DNA of 47,369 nucleotides from JAVVEZ01 sp032250895 (GCA_032250895.1 JAVVEZ010000021.1:1-47369); one strand, 5' to 3'; counted from the first letter of the stretch, positions 33,907-42,964 are shown. Translations and numbers: made by a program. The notes: generated by a model not told the origin, from the sequence alone.

Positions 33907-34932
33907 CTACAGAGGCGTCAAGGTCTCCAGATCCCAGCGCGGCCGGACCCGGATGCACAGATCGTCAGCCTGCCCTGCCAGCAGGCGCTGACACCCGGCA
34001 TAGGCTATCATCGCGCCATTATCGGTGCAGTATGCCAGTTTTGGATAATAAAGCCCGGCGCCTTCCTGCGCCGCCATTTCGGCCAGTTCCTGCCGCAGGC
34101 GCTGGTTGGCGCTGACGCCGCCGGCAATCACCAGCGTCTTCATGCCGGTATCCTGCAAGGCCCGACGGCATTTGATCACCAGGGTGCCGACCACGGCAGC
34201 TTCGAAGCCGCAGGCGATATCGGCCCGGATCTGATCAGTCAGGCCCATTTCCCGGCTTTGCGCTGCAATGGCATTGAGCACGGCCGTTTTCAAGCCGCTG
34301 AAACTGAAGTCCAGACCGGGCCGATTGATCATGGGGCGGGGAAAGACAAAGGCCCCCTCGGTACCCTGAACGGCGAGCTTTGCCACATGGGGGCCGCCGG
34401 GATAGGGCAATCCCAGCATCTTGGCAACCTTGTCGAAGGCCTCCCCGGCGGCATCGTCCAGGGACTCACCAAGCACCTTGTAACAGCCAATGTCCCTGAC
34501 CTCGACCAGTTGCGTGTGGCCACCGGAAACCAGCAGGGCGACAAAGGGAAAACCGGGACTGTCGACCTCCAGCATGGGAGCCAGCAGGTGTCCTTCCATA
34601 TGGTGGACACCGATGCTCGGCACATTCCAGGTCATGCCCAGGGAGCGGCCGATGGCCGCCCCGACCAGCAATGCCCCGGCCAGACCGGGACCGGTGGTAT
34701 AGGCGATACCATCAATATCCGCCGCCTTGCACCCGGCCCGGCTCATGACCTCCCGGATCAGGGGCAGGGTCTTGCGAATATGATCCCGGGACGCCAGCTC
34801 CGGCACGACCCCACCATACTGCTGGTGTATCGCGACCTGGCTGTAAAGCGCTTCCGCCAGCAAGCCGCGATCGCTATCGTACAAAGCGATGCCGGTTTCA
34901 TCACAGGAAGATTCGATGCCTAGAACTTTCAT
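33907..34932 (-). CDS. tsaD: tRNA N6-adenosine threonylcarbamoyltransferase TsaD
   Basis: From the ATG at 34932 the protein has 341 residues. It begins MKVLGIESSCDETGIALYD; the metal-binding HHMEGH lies near residue 110 and LLVSGGHTQLVEV follows. The ASKHA fold binds ATP and iron, and with TsaB/E it installs t6A37 on ANN-decoding tRNAs. The frame is open to 35055, but the extension overlaps the divergent promoter region. In many gammaproteobacteria tsaD is directly divergent from rpsU; here an oxidoreductase gene occupies that position. Confidence 0.96.
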   Translation of the reverse strand: MKVLGIESSCDETGIALYDSDRGLLAEALYSQVAIHQQYGGVVPELASRDHIRKTLPLIREVMSRAGCKAADIDGIAYTTGPGLAGALLVGAAIGRSLGMTWNVPSIGVHHMEGHLLAPMLEVDSPGFPFVALLVSGGHTQLVEVRDIGCYKVLGESLDDAAGEAFDKVAKMLGLPYPGGPHVAKLAVQGTEGAFVFPRPMINRPGLDFSFSGLKTAVLNAIAAQSREMGLTDQIRADIACGFEAAVVGTLVIKCRRALQDTGMKTLVIAGGVSANQRLRQELAEMAAQEGAGLYYPKLAYCTDNGAMIAYAGCQRLLAGQADDLCIRVRPRWDLETLTPL

Positions 34933-35036
34933 CGGGGAAATGTCATGCCTGGCTTTCAGGGAGCGGCATGATAACACAGCCTGAAGAGGCGGATGGCAGG
35001 CCAGGGAAGCTATGCTATTATCGCGGCCAGACTTTG

Positions 35037-35042
35037 TATAAA
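35037..35042 (+). promoter_or_regulatory. -10 box (TATAAA) of the oxidoreductase gene
   Basis: TATAAA at 35037-35042 lies about 35 bp upstream of the ATG. The sequence 17 bp further upstream (GCTATT) is a poor -35, so the promoter is only tentative. Confidence 0.35.
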
Positions 35043-35077
35043 AGCGAAACAACAAACCACTTTAGGATGACTCTCCA

Positions 35078-36094
35078 ATGAAAGCATTTGTAGTCAAGGC
35101 AGGCAGTACCTCTCTCACGGGCCTGCAACTGATGACGCGGGAAAAACCGAGCCCGGGAGCCGGCGAAATTCTGGTACAGATGAAGGCCGTCTCCCTCAAT
35201 TTCCGTGACCTGATGATACCCCTGGGCCGCTACATGGGCGGCCCGCTGGCAGCGGATGCCGTTGCCCTGTCCGATGGCACCGGCGAAGTGGTCGGCCTGG
35301 GTGAGGGGGTCACCCGTTTCAAACTGGGCGACCGGGTTGCCGGCACCTTTTTCCGCAACTGGATCGATGGCCCGCCCGCCGCAGAATCGCGCCCGGGGCT
35401 GGGTGCAGGGGTCGACGGTGTGCTCGCGGAATACGTGGCCTTTCATCAGAACGACGCCGTCGGCATCCCCGCCAATCTCAGTTATGAAGAAGCCGCGACC
35501 CTGCCCTGTGCCGGTGTCACTGCCTGGAATACCCTGCTGGTGGCAGGCAAGGCAATCCGGCCGGGTGATACGGTGCTGGTGTTGGGTACCGGCGGGGTTT
35601 CCATCATGGCCCTGCAATTGGCCCGCGCTGCCGGAGCCAGGGTCATTGCCACCTCGTCTTCCGATGAAAAACTGGCCAGGGCCGGAAAACTTGGTGCTGA
35701 CACCCTGATCAATTACAAGACCACCCCCGAATGGCAGGAAGCCGTCCTCAAGGCCACGCAGGGCCTGGGGGTGGATTGTGTCGTGGAAGTCGGCGGCCTG
35801 GGTACGCTGTCCCGTTCCATGGCGTCCCTGGCGATGGGCGGCAAGGTGTGCATGATAGGCTTTGTTGCCGGACCGGCCGGTGACGCCAACCCCCAGCAGG
35901 TGATACGTTCCGGCGGCAACCTGCACGGCATCTTTGTCGGCAACCGCGCCATGTTCGAGCAGTTGAACAAGGCCATCGAGGTGAATGACATTCATCCGGT
36001 CATCGATCGCGTGTTCAGTTTTGACGAAAGCCCTGCTGCCTACGAATACATGCAGAGTCAGGCGCATTTCGGCAAGATCGTGATCCGGTTTTGA
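35078..36094 (+). CDS. Zinc-less medium-chain NAD(P)-dependent alcohol dehydrogenase/quinone reductase-like protein
   Basis: This 338-residue MDR-family protein has an N-terminal GroES-like domain (LNFRDLMIPLGRYMG, GDRVAGTFFRNW) and a Rossmann domain with VLVLGTGGVSIMALQLA and GLGVDCVVEVGG. The catalytic-zinc Cys-His-Glu set of true alcohol dehydrogenases is absent, which points to quinone- or enoyl-type reduction of an unknown substrate. AGGA precedes the ATG. The gene is divergent from tsaD. Confidence 0.88.
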   Translation: MKAFVVKAGSTSLTGLQLMTREKPSPGAGEILVQMKAVSLNFRDLMIPLGRYMGGPLAADAVALSDGTGEVVGLGEGVTRFKLGDRVAGTFFRNWIDGPPAAESRPGLGAGVDGVLAEYVAFHQNDAVGIPANLSYEEAATLPCAGVTAWNTLLVAGKAIRPGDTVLVLGTGGVSIMALQLARAAGARVIATSSSDEKLARAGKLGADTLINYKTTPEWQEAVLKATQGLGVDCVVEVGGLGTLSRSMASLAMGGKVCMIGFVAGPAGDANPQQVIRSGGNLHGIFVGNRAMFEQLNKAIEVNDIHPVIDRVFSFDESPAAYEYMQSQAHFGKIVIRF

Positions 36095-36229
36095 ATGACG
36101 CAGGAGGGTGCCGCAAGGCGCCCGCGAGGTCTCACAGTTTCTTTTTCGAGGCCTGCGGATAATTCGGCACCACGGTGCTGTCTGACCCTGATCACACAAT
36201 AATTCCGTTAATTTCCAGGTGAGTGGTTC

Positions 36230-37960
36230 GTGCCAAAAAATAAATATAAGCAGTTGATTTTATTGTTATCAGTTTCTTCCTTCCTTCTCAGTGCATGCAC
36301 AAACCTGCACACACCCGCACCAAGCCCGGCCCGGCCGTTTCCCAGTGGTGCTGCCTCTGCCAATCCTCAGTCCAAGGCTTCCAACGATGAAGAGCAGGTG
36401 GTGGAAACACTCGTATCCCAGGCCGACAATTCGGGCGCAAGGTTCATCGAAAACCGCAGCCCTGAGCCAGACCAGGCAACAGCCACCGGCCTGAGTGCAG
36501 AGAACCCGTCCCCGGAACCGGTCATTCCGACCATTCCCATGACCGCCAATCGCGTGGTGGAACGCGCCATCAACAGTTATCTGCAGCACCGGCGCAAACT
36601 GCTGACGCTCTGGATAGAACGCGGGCAAACCTACTTCCCCATGATTGAAAAAATCTTTGCCGAGGAAGGCGTGCCCGACGAGTTGAAATACATCGCGTTG
36701 AGCGAAAGCGACCTCAATCCCACGGCCAAAAGCCCGATGGGCGCTGCCGGCATGTGGCAATTCATGCCGGTCACCGCACGTGGGGCCGGGCTGAGAGTGG
36801 ATGACTGGGTGGACGAACGTCTGGACCCGGAAAAATCGACCCGGGCGGCGGCCCGGCATATCAGCGAGCTGCATGCCACCTACAGTGGCCGCTGGCATCT
36901 CGCACTGGCCGGTTACAATTGCAGCTACCGCTGTATCAACCGGGCCCTGGTGCGGGCCGGCGGCAGCATGGATGTCCCGCCCACCTTCTGGGAAATCTAT
37001 CCCTTCCTGCCCAAAGAAACCCGCGACTTCATTCCCAAATTCATCGCCGCGGCACTGCTTGTCTCCAATCCCACTTTCTATGGCATCAATACGGAAAGTA
37101 CCCGGCAGGAAATTGCCTATGACGTGGTTGATATCTCCGGCAGGCTGAGCCTTGAAGAAGCCGCCAGGCTGGCCGGCACCACGCTCTCCACCCTGCGCAC
37201 CCTGAACCCTTCCCTGCTCAGGAACACCCTGCCGGACGATGACACGGCCTTTGCGCTGAAAATCCCTTTTGGCAGCTATGAGAGCTTTGTCAGAGCTTTC
37301 AGGTCCCTGCCACCATCGAAAAAAACCGCTCCGGCTGAATATATCGTCCGCAGCGGTGACACCCTGGGCGCAATCGCCCGTCGCCATGGCACGTCGGTGG
37401 CAGCCCTGCAGACCAGTAACGGCATCGACGGCCACCTGATCCATCCCGGTCGGAAATTGCTCATGCCCGGCAGCAGTGCCGGTGCTCCGGCCAGCATTGT
37501 CAGCACCGAACGCCGTTTCGTGCAGTATGACGAACCGGCCTTCCGCCCAATCAGATTGCGCGAAGAGTTTCAGCTGGTGGAGCAGCAGAATTCCACCGAA
37601 GCCGCACCCTTGATGGCCGTTTCCCTGTCCATCACCCCGGCCGTGGAAAAAGACCTGGTGGTGCCCACCATCTACCAGGTGCGCAGTGGCGATACTCTCG
37701 GCCAGATTGCCAGGCGCTTCAAGGTCAGCGTGAAAGACATTCAGGGCTGGAACCATCTCGAGGGCACCCTGATCCGCGTGAACCAGGAATTGACATTGCA
37801 TGCGGCGGCCGCCAGCCCCACCACGACCTATCAGGTACGGCGCGGCGACAGCCTGGCTGCCATCGCCCTCCGCTTCGGGGTCAGCGTGGACAAGCTCAAG
37901 GTCTGGAACAAGCTGAGCAGCAATCTGATTCATCCCGGGCAGAATCTGCAGATGAACTAA
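36230..37960 (+). CDS. mltD: MltD-like lytic transglycosylase lipoprotein with three LysM domains
   Basis: This 576-residue protein starts at GTG 36230 (AGGTGAG upstream). The lipoprotein signal (LLSVSSFLLSAC) has its lipobox Cys near 23. The SLT domain (about 110-300) carries the catalytic Glu in ALSESDLNP and MWQFMPVTARGAGL. Three LysM modules end the protein: YIVRSGDTLGAIARR..., YQVRSGDTLGQIARR... and YQVRRGDSLAAIALR. It cleaves peptidoglycan to 1,6-anhydro-MurNAc products, which are the feedstock for the AmgK/MurU recycling pair at the start of the window. Confidence 0.93.
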   Translation: MPKNKYKQLILLLSVSSFLLSACTNLHTPAPSPARPFPSGAASANPQSKASNDEEQVVETLVSQADNSGARFIENRSPEPDQATATGLSAENPSPEPVIPTIPMTANRVVERAINSYLQHRRKLLTLWIERGQTYFPMIEKIFAEEGVPDELKYIALSESDLNPTAKSPMGAAGMWQFMPVTARGAGLRVDDWVDERLDPEKSTRAAARHISELHATYSGRWHLALAGYNCSYRCINRALVRAGGSMDVPPTFWEIYPFLPKETRDFIPKFIAAALLVSNPTFYGINTESTRQEIAYDVVDISGRLSLEEAARLAGTTLSTLRTLNPSLLRNTLPDDDTAFALKIPFGSYESFVRAFRSLPPSKKTAPAEYIVRSGDTLGAIARRHGTSVAALQTSNGIDGHLIHPGRKLLMPGSSAGAPASIVSTERRFVQYDEPAFRPIRLREEFQLVEQQNSTEAAPLMAVSLSITPAVEKDLVVPTIYQVRSGDTLGQIARRFKVSVKDIQGWNHLEGTLIRVNQELTLHAAAASPTTTYQVRRGDSLAAIALRFGVSVDKLKVWNKLSSNLIHPGQNLQMN

Positions 37961-38140
37961 GAAAAACTCAGAGCTTCCCTAAGAAAACCTCATGCCTACA
38001 GGATCCGTGTCAGAGCAGGCAGAAAAAAACTCCTGGACGGGTAGCTGAAGTTCAGCCGCGCAAGACCGGTATGTCTGCCGTACACGCCAATGCCTGCCGG
38101 GACATGCCGGGGGAAGTCTGCGAGGAGCGCAGCTCCCTTA

Positions 38141-38168
38141 ACAGTTTGTTGAAAAAGTCCATCCATGG
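38141..38168. repeat. Dispersed 28-bp repeat, copy C
   Basis: It is identical over 28 bp to copy B, in the same orientation, and ends 10 bp from the ammonia-lyase stop codon. The right palindromic arm is missing. Read on the minus strand, it has a TTTTT run. Confidence 0.85.
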
Positions 38169-38178
38169 CCTGCTCCTG

Positions 38179-39849
38179 CTAAAGAGCAAGCCCGCTGAGC
38201 AGCTCGGCCCTCACCTTCTGCATGGCCTGCACGATTTTGCCACCCTTGCCGATATCGGCGGCGATGGCGGCGATGTAGACATCCATGGCCTGCTCGTGAT
38301 CATTCCATATCAGGGCCCTGTCGGCACTGAAATCCCGGCCAATCACCTCATGAATGGCGCGGTACAGTTCCCGGCTCAGCGGTGAAAGGGTGCGGCTGGC
38401 ATCATAGTGGCCGCAACCCAGCCTGCTGCGCAAATCCACGGCCTGCACGCCGAACAGCAGCGCAATGGCCATGTACTGCCGGAAGATTTCCAGCGCGCGC
38501 CGGCTCAGGTTGGCGGAACCATAGCCCTGGCTGTTGATATTCTGGTTGAAACCCTCGGCATGGCTCGGGTAATGGACGACCAGGGAATTACTGTAAAAAC
38601 TCAGTTGCGGCATGATGCAGTTGCCGCAGATCTGCAGGCCCTGCAAGCCACCATTGATGCTGCGCCCGGTATTCCCCACCAGCATTGCGGAGAGGCCGTT
38701 GCTGAAGGCCGGGGTGGCCGCCATGGCGATCTGGATATCCAGGTGTTTGGCCAGCAATGCCAGGTGATAGCGCAGCTGATCCATGCCCACGCCGATATAC
38801 TGCCCCAGGAAATTGCCCCCGTGATAGGTCGTCGCATTCTCGTAATCCACCAGGGGATTGTCGGTGGCGGAATTGATCTCGGTTTCCACCTGGCCCGCAA
38901 TGGTGATGATGCCGTCGATGATCGGCCCCATATACTGTGGCAGACAGCGCAGGGAATAGCGGTCCTGTATGGGTTCATCGCCACCCCGGAATTCATGCCT
39001 GCCATCCAGTTCATCACAGATCAGCTGCGAGCCCTCGAGCAGGTCGAGCATCGCCTGCGCGGCCCTTAGCTGCCCGTTCAGGGGCTTGTGTTGATGGATG
39101 AAGGGATGGAAGGACTGGTTGGTCCCCGCCAGCCCCTGCAACAGCAGGGCATGGGCACCCATGGCCAGGGCCAGCATATTGCCGGCGTCATGGACACAAC
39201 CGGCCGCTATGCCCGTCATCACGGCTGTGCCATTGACCATGGCCAGCCCTTCCTTGGGACCCAACCTGAGCGGCTCCAGGCCCAGCTCTGCCAGCAAACT
39301 GACTGCATCCACCTCCCGGCCCTGGTAATCCGATTTCCACGCGGCATCCAGGCCAATCAGATTGGCGGTGATGTAGGACAGCGGCGAGAGATCGCCACTG
39401 GCTCCGATGGACGCGAATTCATAGACATGGGGGGTGGCACCCCGGTTCAGAAAGGTCGCCATGCGCTCGATCATTTCCATGCGAATGCCGGAAGCTCCGC
39501 GCAGCAGGGAATTCATGCGCAGCAACATGGCCGCCCTGACATCACTGCCCGGGATCCGGTTGCCGGCGCCCACCTTGTGGAACCAGGGAATGTTGTTCTG
39601 CAGGTCTATGGCCTGTTCCCTGGAAATAGTCTTGTAAGCCATGGCTCCGAAGCCACTGGTCACGCCATAGATGGGCTGGTTCCCGGCAACGGCCTGCAAA
39701 ATGAATTCATTGGATTTGCGGACCCTTTCCTGCACGGCAACGGCATCTGAAATCCCGACCCGGGCATCGTCACGGGCAACACGCATGACCTCTGCAATGC
39801 TCAGACCCGCGCCGGAAACGATTACCTGATTGTGCTGTTTATCCGCCAT
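38179..39849 (-). CDS. MIO-type aromatic amino acid ammonia-lyase (cyanobacterial PAL-like)
   Basis: 556 residues from ATG 39849 (AGAGGA upstream). The MIO cofactor triad Ala-Ser-Gly is at 150-152 in SIGASGDLSPLSY, and the catalytic Tyr61 is in YGVTSGFGAM. Many segments (KEGLAMVNGTAVMTGIAA, LAGTNQSFHPFIH, DELDGRHEFR, IQDRYSLRCLPQYMGPI, HGGNFLGQYIG, EGFNQNINSQGYGSA) match my recollection of Anabaena phenylalanine ammonia-lyase. No hut genes are nearby, which argues against histidine catabolism. The substrate-selectivity pair is Phe90-His91, not the usual FL (PAL), HL (TAL) or SH (HAL). The product could be cinnamate, coumarate or urocanate; cinnamate-type is favoured. Confidence 0.85.
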   Translation of the reverse strand: MADKQHNQVIVSGAGLSIAEVMRVARDDARVGISDAVAVQERVRKSNEFILQAVAGNQPIYGVTSGFGAMAYKTISREQAIDLQNNIPWFHKVGAGNRIPGSDVRAAMLLRMNSLLRGASGIRMEMIERMATFLNRGATPHVYEFASIGASGDLSPLSYITANLIGLDAAWKSDYQGREVDAVSLLAELGLEPLRLGPKEGLAMVNGTAVMTGIAAGCVHDAGNMLALAMGAHALLLQGLAGTNQSFHPFIHQHKPLNGQLRAAQAMLDLLEGSQLICDELDGRHEFRGGDEPIQDRYSLRCLPQYMGPIIDGIITIAGQVETEINSATDNPLVDYENATTYHGGNFLGQYIGVGMDQLRYHLALLAKHLDIQIAMAATPAFSNGLSAMLVGNTGRSINGGLQGLQICGNCIMPQLSFYSNSLVVHYPSHAEGFNQNINSQGYGSANLSRRALEIFRQYMAIALLFGVQAVDLRSRLGCGHYDASRTLSPLSRELYRAIHEVIGRDFSADRALIWNDHEQAMDVYIAAIAADIGKGGKIVQAMQKVRAELLSGLAL

Positions 39850-39952
39850 GACCATCCTCTTTTTATCCAGTGATGCCCTGTCCGGGCACAAGGTTTATTG
39901 CAAGCGTATCAGACAAGCGCCTGGATGAGATTACGCCTGCAAAAACAAAGTT

Positions 39953-39981
39953 TTGCAATTATCAGGTTTAGGCATTAAAAT
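39953..39981 (+). promoter_or_regulatory. sigma70 promoter of the rpsU-yqeY(-dnaG) operon
   Basis: TTGCAA (39953-39958), a 17-bp spacer and TAAAAT (39976-39981) lie about 128 bp upstream of the rpsU ATG. Spacing and both hexamers are good. Confidence 0.6.
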
Positions 39982-40108
39982 CCTCCGCCCTAAAACGCCC
40001 GGAAGTTGTCGCCGCGCCCTGCTGTCATCGTACTGTTTTTTTTGGTGTGCTGACAGGCAACAGGAAAGCCCGCAACCCGGTAACAAGCACCCTGGAGATG
40101 GAGATTAC

Positions 40109-40324
40109 ATGCCCGAAGTCAAACTCAAGGAAAACGAACCCTTTGACGTTGCCTTACGTCGCTTTAAACGGTCCTGCGAAAAGGCCGGTGTACTGGCCGA
40201 AGTCCGACGCCGCGAATTTTATGAAAAACCCACTTCTGTCCGAAAGCGCAAAGCTGCCGCTGCCGTCAAGCGCCATCTGAAGAAAGTCTCCCGTGAGTCC
40301 CGCAGAGGCCAGCGTCTGTTTTAG
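40109..40324 (+). CDS. rpsU: 30S ribosomal protein bS21
   Basis: 71 residues, the usual length, beginning MPEVKLKENEPFDVALRRFK and ending with the basic tail RKRKAAAAVKRHLKKVSRE. It sits near the anti-Shine-Dalgarno region of 16S rRNA and is needed for initiation on natural mRNAs. GGAG lies upstream of the ATG at 40109. It heads the macromolecular synthesis operon. Confidence 0.96.
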   Translation: MPEVKLKENEPFDVALRRFKRSCEKAGVLAEVRRREFYEKPTSVRKRKAAAAVKRHLKKVSRESRRGQRLF

Positions 40325-40348
40325 GCCTTTGCCAGCAGACCCCGAGCC

Positions 40349-40810
40349 ATGGCTGACCACCCCCTGAAACAACGCCTCAGCGAGGCCATGAAAGACGCCA
40401 TGCGCGCCCGGGACAAAGCCCGGCTGGGCGCTATTCGCCTGATCCTGTCAGAGCTGAAGCGCATCGAGGTGGACGAGCGGATCGATGTCGATGACGAGCG
40501 GGTCATTGCGGTTCTCGACAAGATGGTCAAGCAGCGCCGCGAGTCCATCCGCCATTATGAAGAGGCTTCCCGTGCCGACCTGGCCGGGCAGGAACAGCAG
40601 GAAATCGCCGTCATCCAGGAATTCCTTCCGGCCGCGCTGAGCGCAGCCGAGATTGCCGCCATCGTGGCTGCGGCCGTTGCCGAAACCGGTGCCGCCAGCA
40701 TGAAAGACATGGGTGCCGTGATGGCTGTCGTCAGGCCTCGTCTGAGCGGCCGCGCCGACATGAGTCAGGTCAGCCAGCAGGTGAAACAGCAACTGAGCCA
40801 GTCTGAATAA
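40349..40810 (+). CDS. yqeY: GatB/YqeY-domain protein
   Basis: This 153-residue protein has the YqeY fold, related to the C-terminal tRNA-binding part of GatB. Characteristic segments are LSEAMKDAMRARDKARLGAIR, split here as LSEAMKDAMRARDK and ARLGAIRLILSELK, plus EEASRADLAGQEQQEIAVIQ and GAVMAVVRPRLSGRADMS. Function is not settled. The gene lies 24 bp after rpsU and before dnaG, its normal place in pseudomonads. Confidence 0.93.
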   Translation: MADHPLKQRLSEAMKDAMRARDKARLGAIRLILSELKRIEVDERIDVDDERVIAVLDKMVKQRRESIRHYEEASRADLAGQEQQEIAVIQEFLPAALSAAEIAAIVAAAVAETGAASMKDMGAVMAVVRPRLSGRADMSQVSQQVKQQLSQSE

Positions 40811-40966
40811 GGCTGCTGCCGACACGCCCTCCAACCGGCGTCAAAACACAGGATCGAAAACCCTGACAGGCATCGGTCCAGGCCACGGAAATTGTGTGTG
40901 CAAGGCCATTTTCCGTTATGCTTGTCGGCATCCGCGCAAGCCCAGACTTTTAACCTCAGAACTCCG

Positions 40967-42790
40967 ATGCCAGGTCTGATCCCTCAAGCCTTTATTGACG
41001 ATCTGCTAAGCCGCACTGACATCGTTGATGTGGTGGCCTCCCGCATCAACCTGAAAAAGTCCGGCAAGAACTACTCCGGCCTGTGTCCCTTCCACAAGGA
41101 AAAATCCCCGTCTTTCAGCGTAGAGCCCGACAAGCAGTTCTATTATTGCTTTGGTTGTGGCGCCGGTGGCAACGCCATTGGTTTTGTCATGAACTACGAA
41201 AACCTGGATTTTCCCCAGGCCATCGACAGCATTGCCCGATCCATGGGCCTCGAGGTTCCCAGAGATGAAAGCCCGGTTTCCCGGCATCAGCGGGAGAAGA
41301 GCACCAGCCTGTATGAGGTTCTGGAAAAAGCAGCCACTTTTTATCAAACCCAGCTCCGCCAGCATCCGGACAAGTCCCGCGCCATCGCCTATCTCAAGGG
41401 CCGGCAGCTCAGTGGAGAAATCGCCCGGGATTTCGGTCTGGGCTATGCCCCTGCCGGCTGGGACACCTTGCTGACCACGCTGGGCGGCAATGAGGCGTCA
41501 AAAAAACTGCTGCTGGACAGCGGCCTGCTCATTGAAAACAAGGAAAATTCCCAGCGGCCGCTCTATGACCGCTTCCGCGACCGCATCATGTACCCGATCC
41601 GGGACAGCCGCGGCCGGGTCATCGCCTTTGGCGGCCGGGTTCTGGGCGATGACAAGCCCAAATATCTGAATTCCCCGGAAACGGCCGTCTTCCACAAGTC
41701 GGAACAACTCTACGGCCTCTACGAGGCGCGTCAAAAAGTCAGGAACCTGGAACGGATCGTGATCGTGGAGGGTTATATGGACGTCATTGCCCTCGCCCAG
41801 CACGGCATTCACTATGCCGTGGCCACACTGGGCACCGCCACCAGCAGCCTGCATTTGCAGAAACTGTTCAAGCTGGTCCCGGAGGTGGTGTTCTGCTTTG
41901 ATGGCGATGCCGCCGGCCGCAAGGCCGCCTGGCGGGCGCTGGAGCATGCCATTCCGCTGATGACGGACGGACATCAGGCCCGTTTCCTGTTTCTGCCCGA
42001 GGGCGAAGATCCCGACAGCCATGTTCGCAAGGTGGGCGCCCAGACCTTTGTCACACATATTCGTCAGGCCACGGGGCTGGCAGCATTTTTCTTCGAAACC
42101 CTGAGCCAGCAGACTGACATGAGTACGCTGGAAGGCCGCGCCCGGCTGGGCAGCCTCGCCATGCCTTTGATCCGGGAACTGCCCCAGGGTATTTTTCGCC
42201 AACTGATTCTGGATCAGTTGGCGCAGCTTACCGGTGCCGACCGGGAAAGCCTGGAGGCGATGATGGCACAGACGGCCTCTGACAGAGGCCGGAATGTCGG
42301 TCCGCCGGCATCGGACCCCACTGCCCGGCTGCCGGATTCAAGGCAGACAGGCCGGGGCTCTCACACAAACCCGGCGATCCCGCCACGGCACCGGAAAATC
42401 TCACCCTGCATGATGGCAGCCAACCTGCTGTTGCTGAAACCCGACATCCTCGGCAAACTGGAGCTCAGCCCTGAGCTGCTGGAAATCGACAGCCCTGACA
42501 TCGACATTCTGCTGAAAGTCATCGAACTTGCCCGCAGCAAACCCAGCAGCAACACCTATCAGTTGATGGGGAGAGTCTATGGGACCCCCCTGGGTACCCA
42601 GCTGACCCAGGTGCTGAACCGGGAATGCATCACCCCCCTCGACGGTATCAGCCGTGAATTCTGCGACATTATCGAGCATCTGCTGGCTCAGCACCGCCGC
42701 AGCAAAGCCCATGCGCAACTGCTTGAAGAAGCAAGAAAAAAGCTCTCGTCCCGGCGGCGGCAGCCCGAGGGCGAAAGCGGCCCGGAATAA
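40967..42790 (+). CDS. dnaG: DNA primase DnaG
   Basis: From the ATG at 40967 the protein has 607 residues. The zinc-binding domain is CPFHKEKSPSFSV ... YYCFGCGAGGNAIGF. The TOPRIM core has IVEGYMDVIALAQHGI and VFCFDGDAAGRKAAWR. The C-terminal helicase-binding domain follows a Pro/Arg-rich linker. It synthesises RNA primers at the fork. The frame is open to 40892, but the zinc domain starts normally from 40967. The 156-bp gap from yqeY may hold an internal promoter (TTATGC near 40916). Confidence 0.96.
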   Translation: MPGLIPQAFIDDLLSRTDIVDVVASRINLKKSGKNYSGLCPFHKEKSPSFSVEPDKQFYYCFGCGAGGNAIGFVMNYENLDFPQAIDSIARSMGLEVPRDESPVSRHQREKSTSLYEVLEKAATFYQTQLRQHPDKSRAIAYLKGRQLSGEIARDFGLGYAPAGWDTLLTTLGGNEASKKLLLDSGLLIENKENSQRPLYDRFRDRIMYPIRDSRGRVIAFGGRVLGDDKPKYLNSPETAVFHKSEQLYGLYEARQKVRNLERIVIVEGYMDVIALAQHGIHYAVATLGTATSSLHLQKLFKLVPEVVFCFDGDAAGRKAAWRALEHAIPLMTDGHQARFLFLPEGEDPDSHVRKVGAQTFVTHIRQATGLAAFFFETLSQQTDMSTLEGRARLGSLAMPLIRELPQGIFRQLILDQLAQLTGADRESLEAMMAQTASDRGRNVGPPASDPTARLPDSRQTGRGSHTNPAIPPRHRKISPCMMAANLLLLKPDILGKLELSPELLEIDSPDIDILLKVIELARSKPSSNTYQLMGRVYGTPLGTQLTQVLNRECITPLDGISREFCDIIEHLLAQHRRSKAHAQLLEEARKKLSSRRRQPEGESGPE

Positions 42791-42901
42791 AATTTGAGGC
42801 CGCGCCTGCAATAGCCGAATATTTCCCGAATTTTTCTTGAATTATCCGGTCAAAGCCCAAACATAGGGAAGTTCCGGCTGGCATCAGATTTTTGAACCCG
42901 G

Positions 42902-42907
42902 TATAAT
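42902..42907 (+). promoter_or_regulatory. -10 box (TATAAT) upstream of rpoD
   Basis: A perfect TATAAT lies about 58 bp upstream of the rpoD ATG in the 174-bp dnaG-rpoD gap. The -35 region (TGGCAT at about 17 bp) is weak. It suggests a promoter allowing rpoD expression separate from dnaG. Confidence 0.45.
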
Positions 42908-42964
42908 CCCCCGCTGCAATTTTTTTACTTCACGTCATGTTTAGCACAGGTTGATAACAGGCAT

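Noticed and set aside
35018..36199. Long minus-strand open frame opposite the MDR oxidoreductase
   Set aside because: It is the antisense shadow of a well-supported gene; its translation is rich in His, Gln and Gly with no domain.
36269..37933. Long minus-strand open frame opposite the lytic transglycosylase
   Set aside because: Antisense shadow of clear SLT and LysM domains; no family features of its own.
38179..39849. Histidine utilisation (hutH)
   Set aside because: No hutU, hutI or hutC near; sequence is closer to PAL, and the HAL Ser-His pair is absent.
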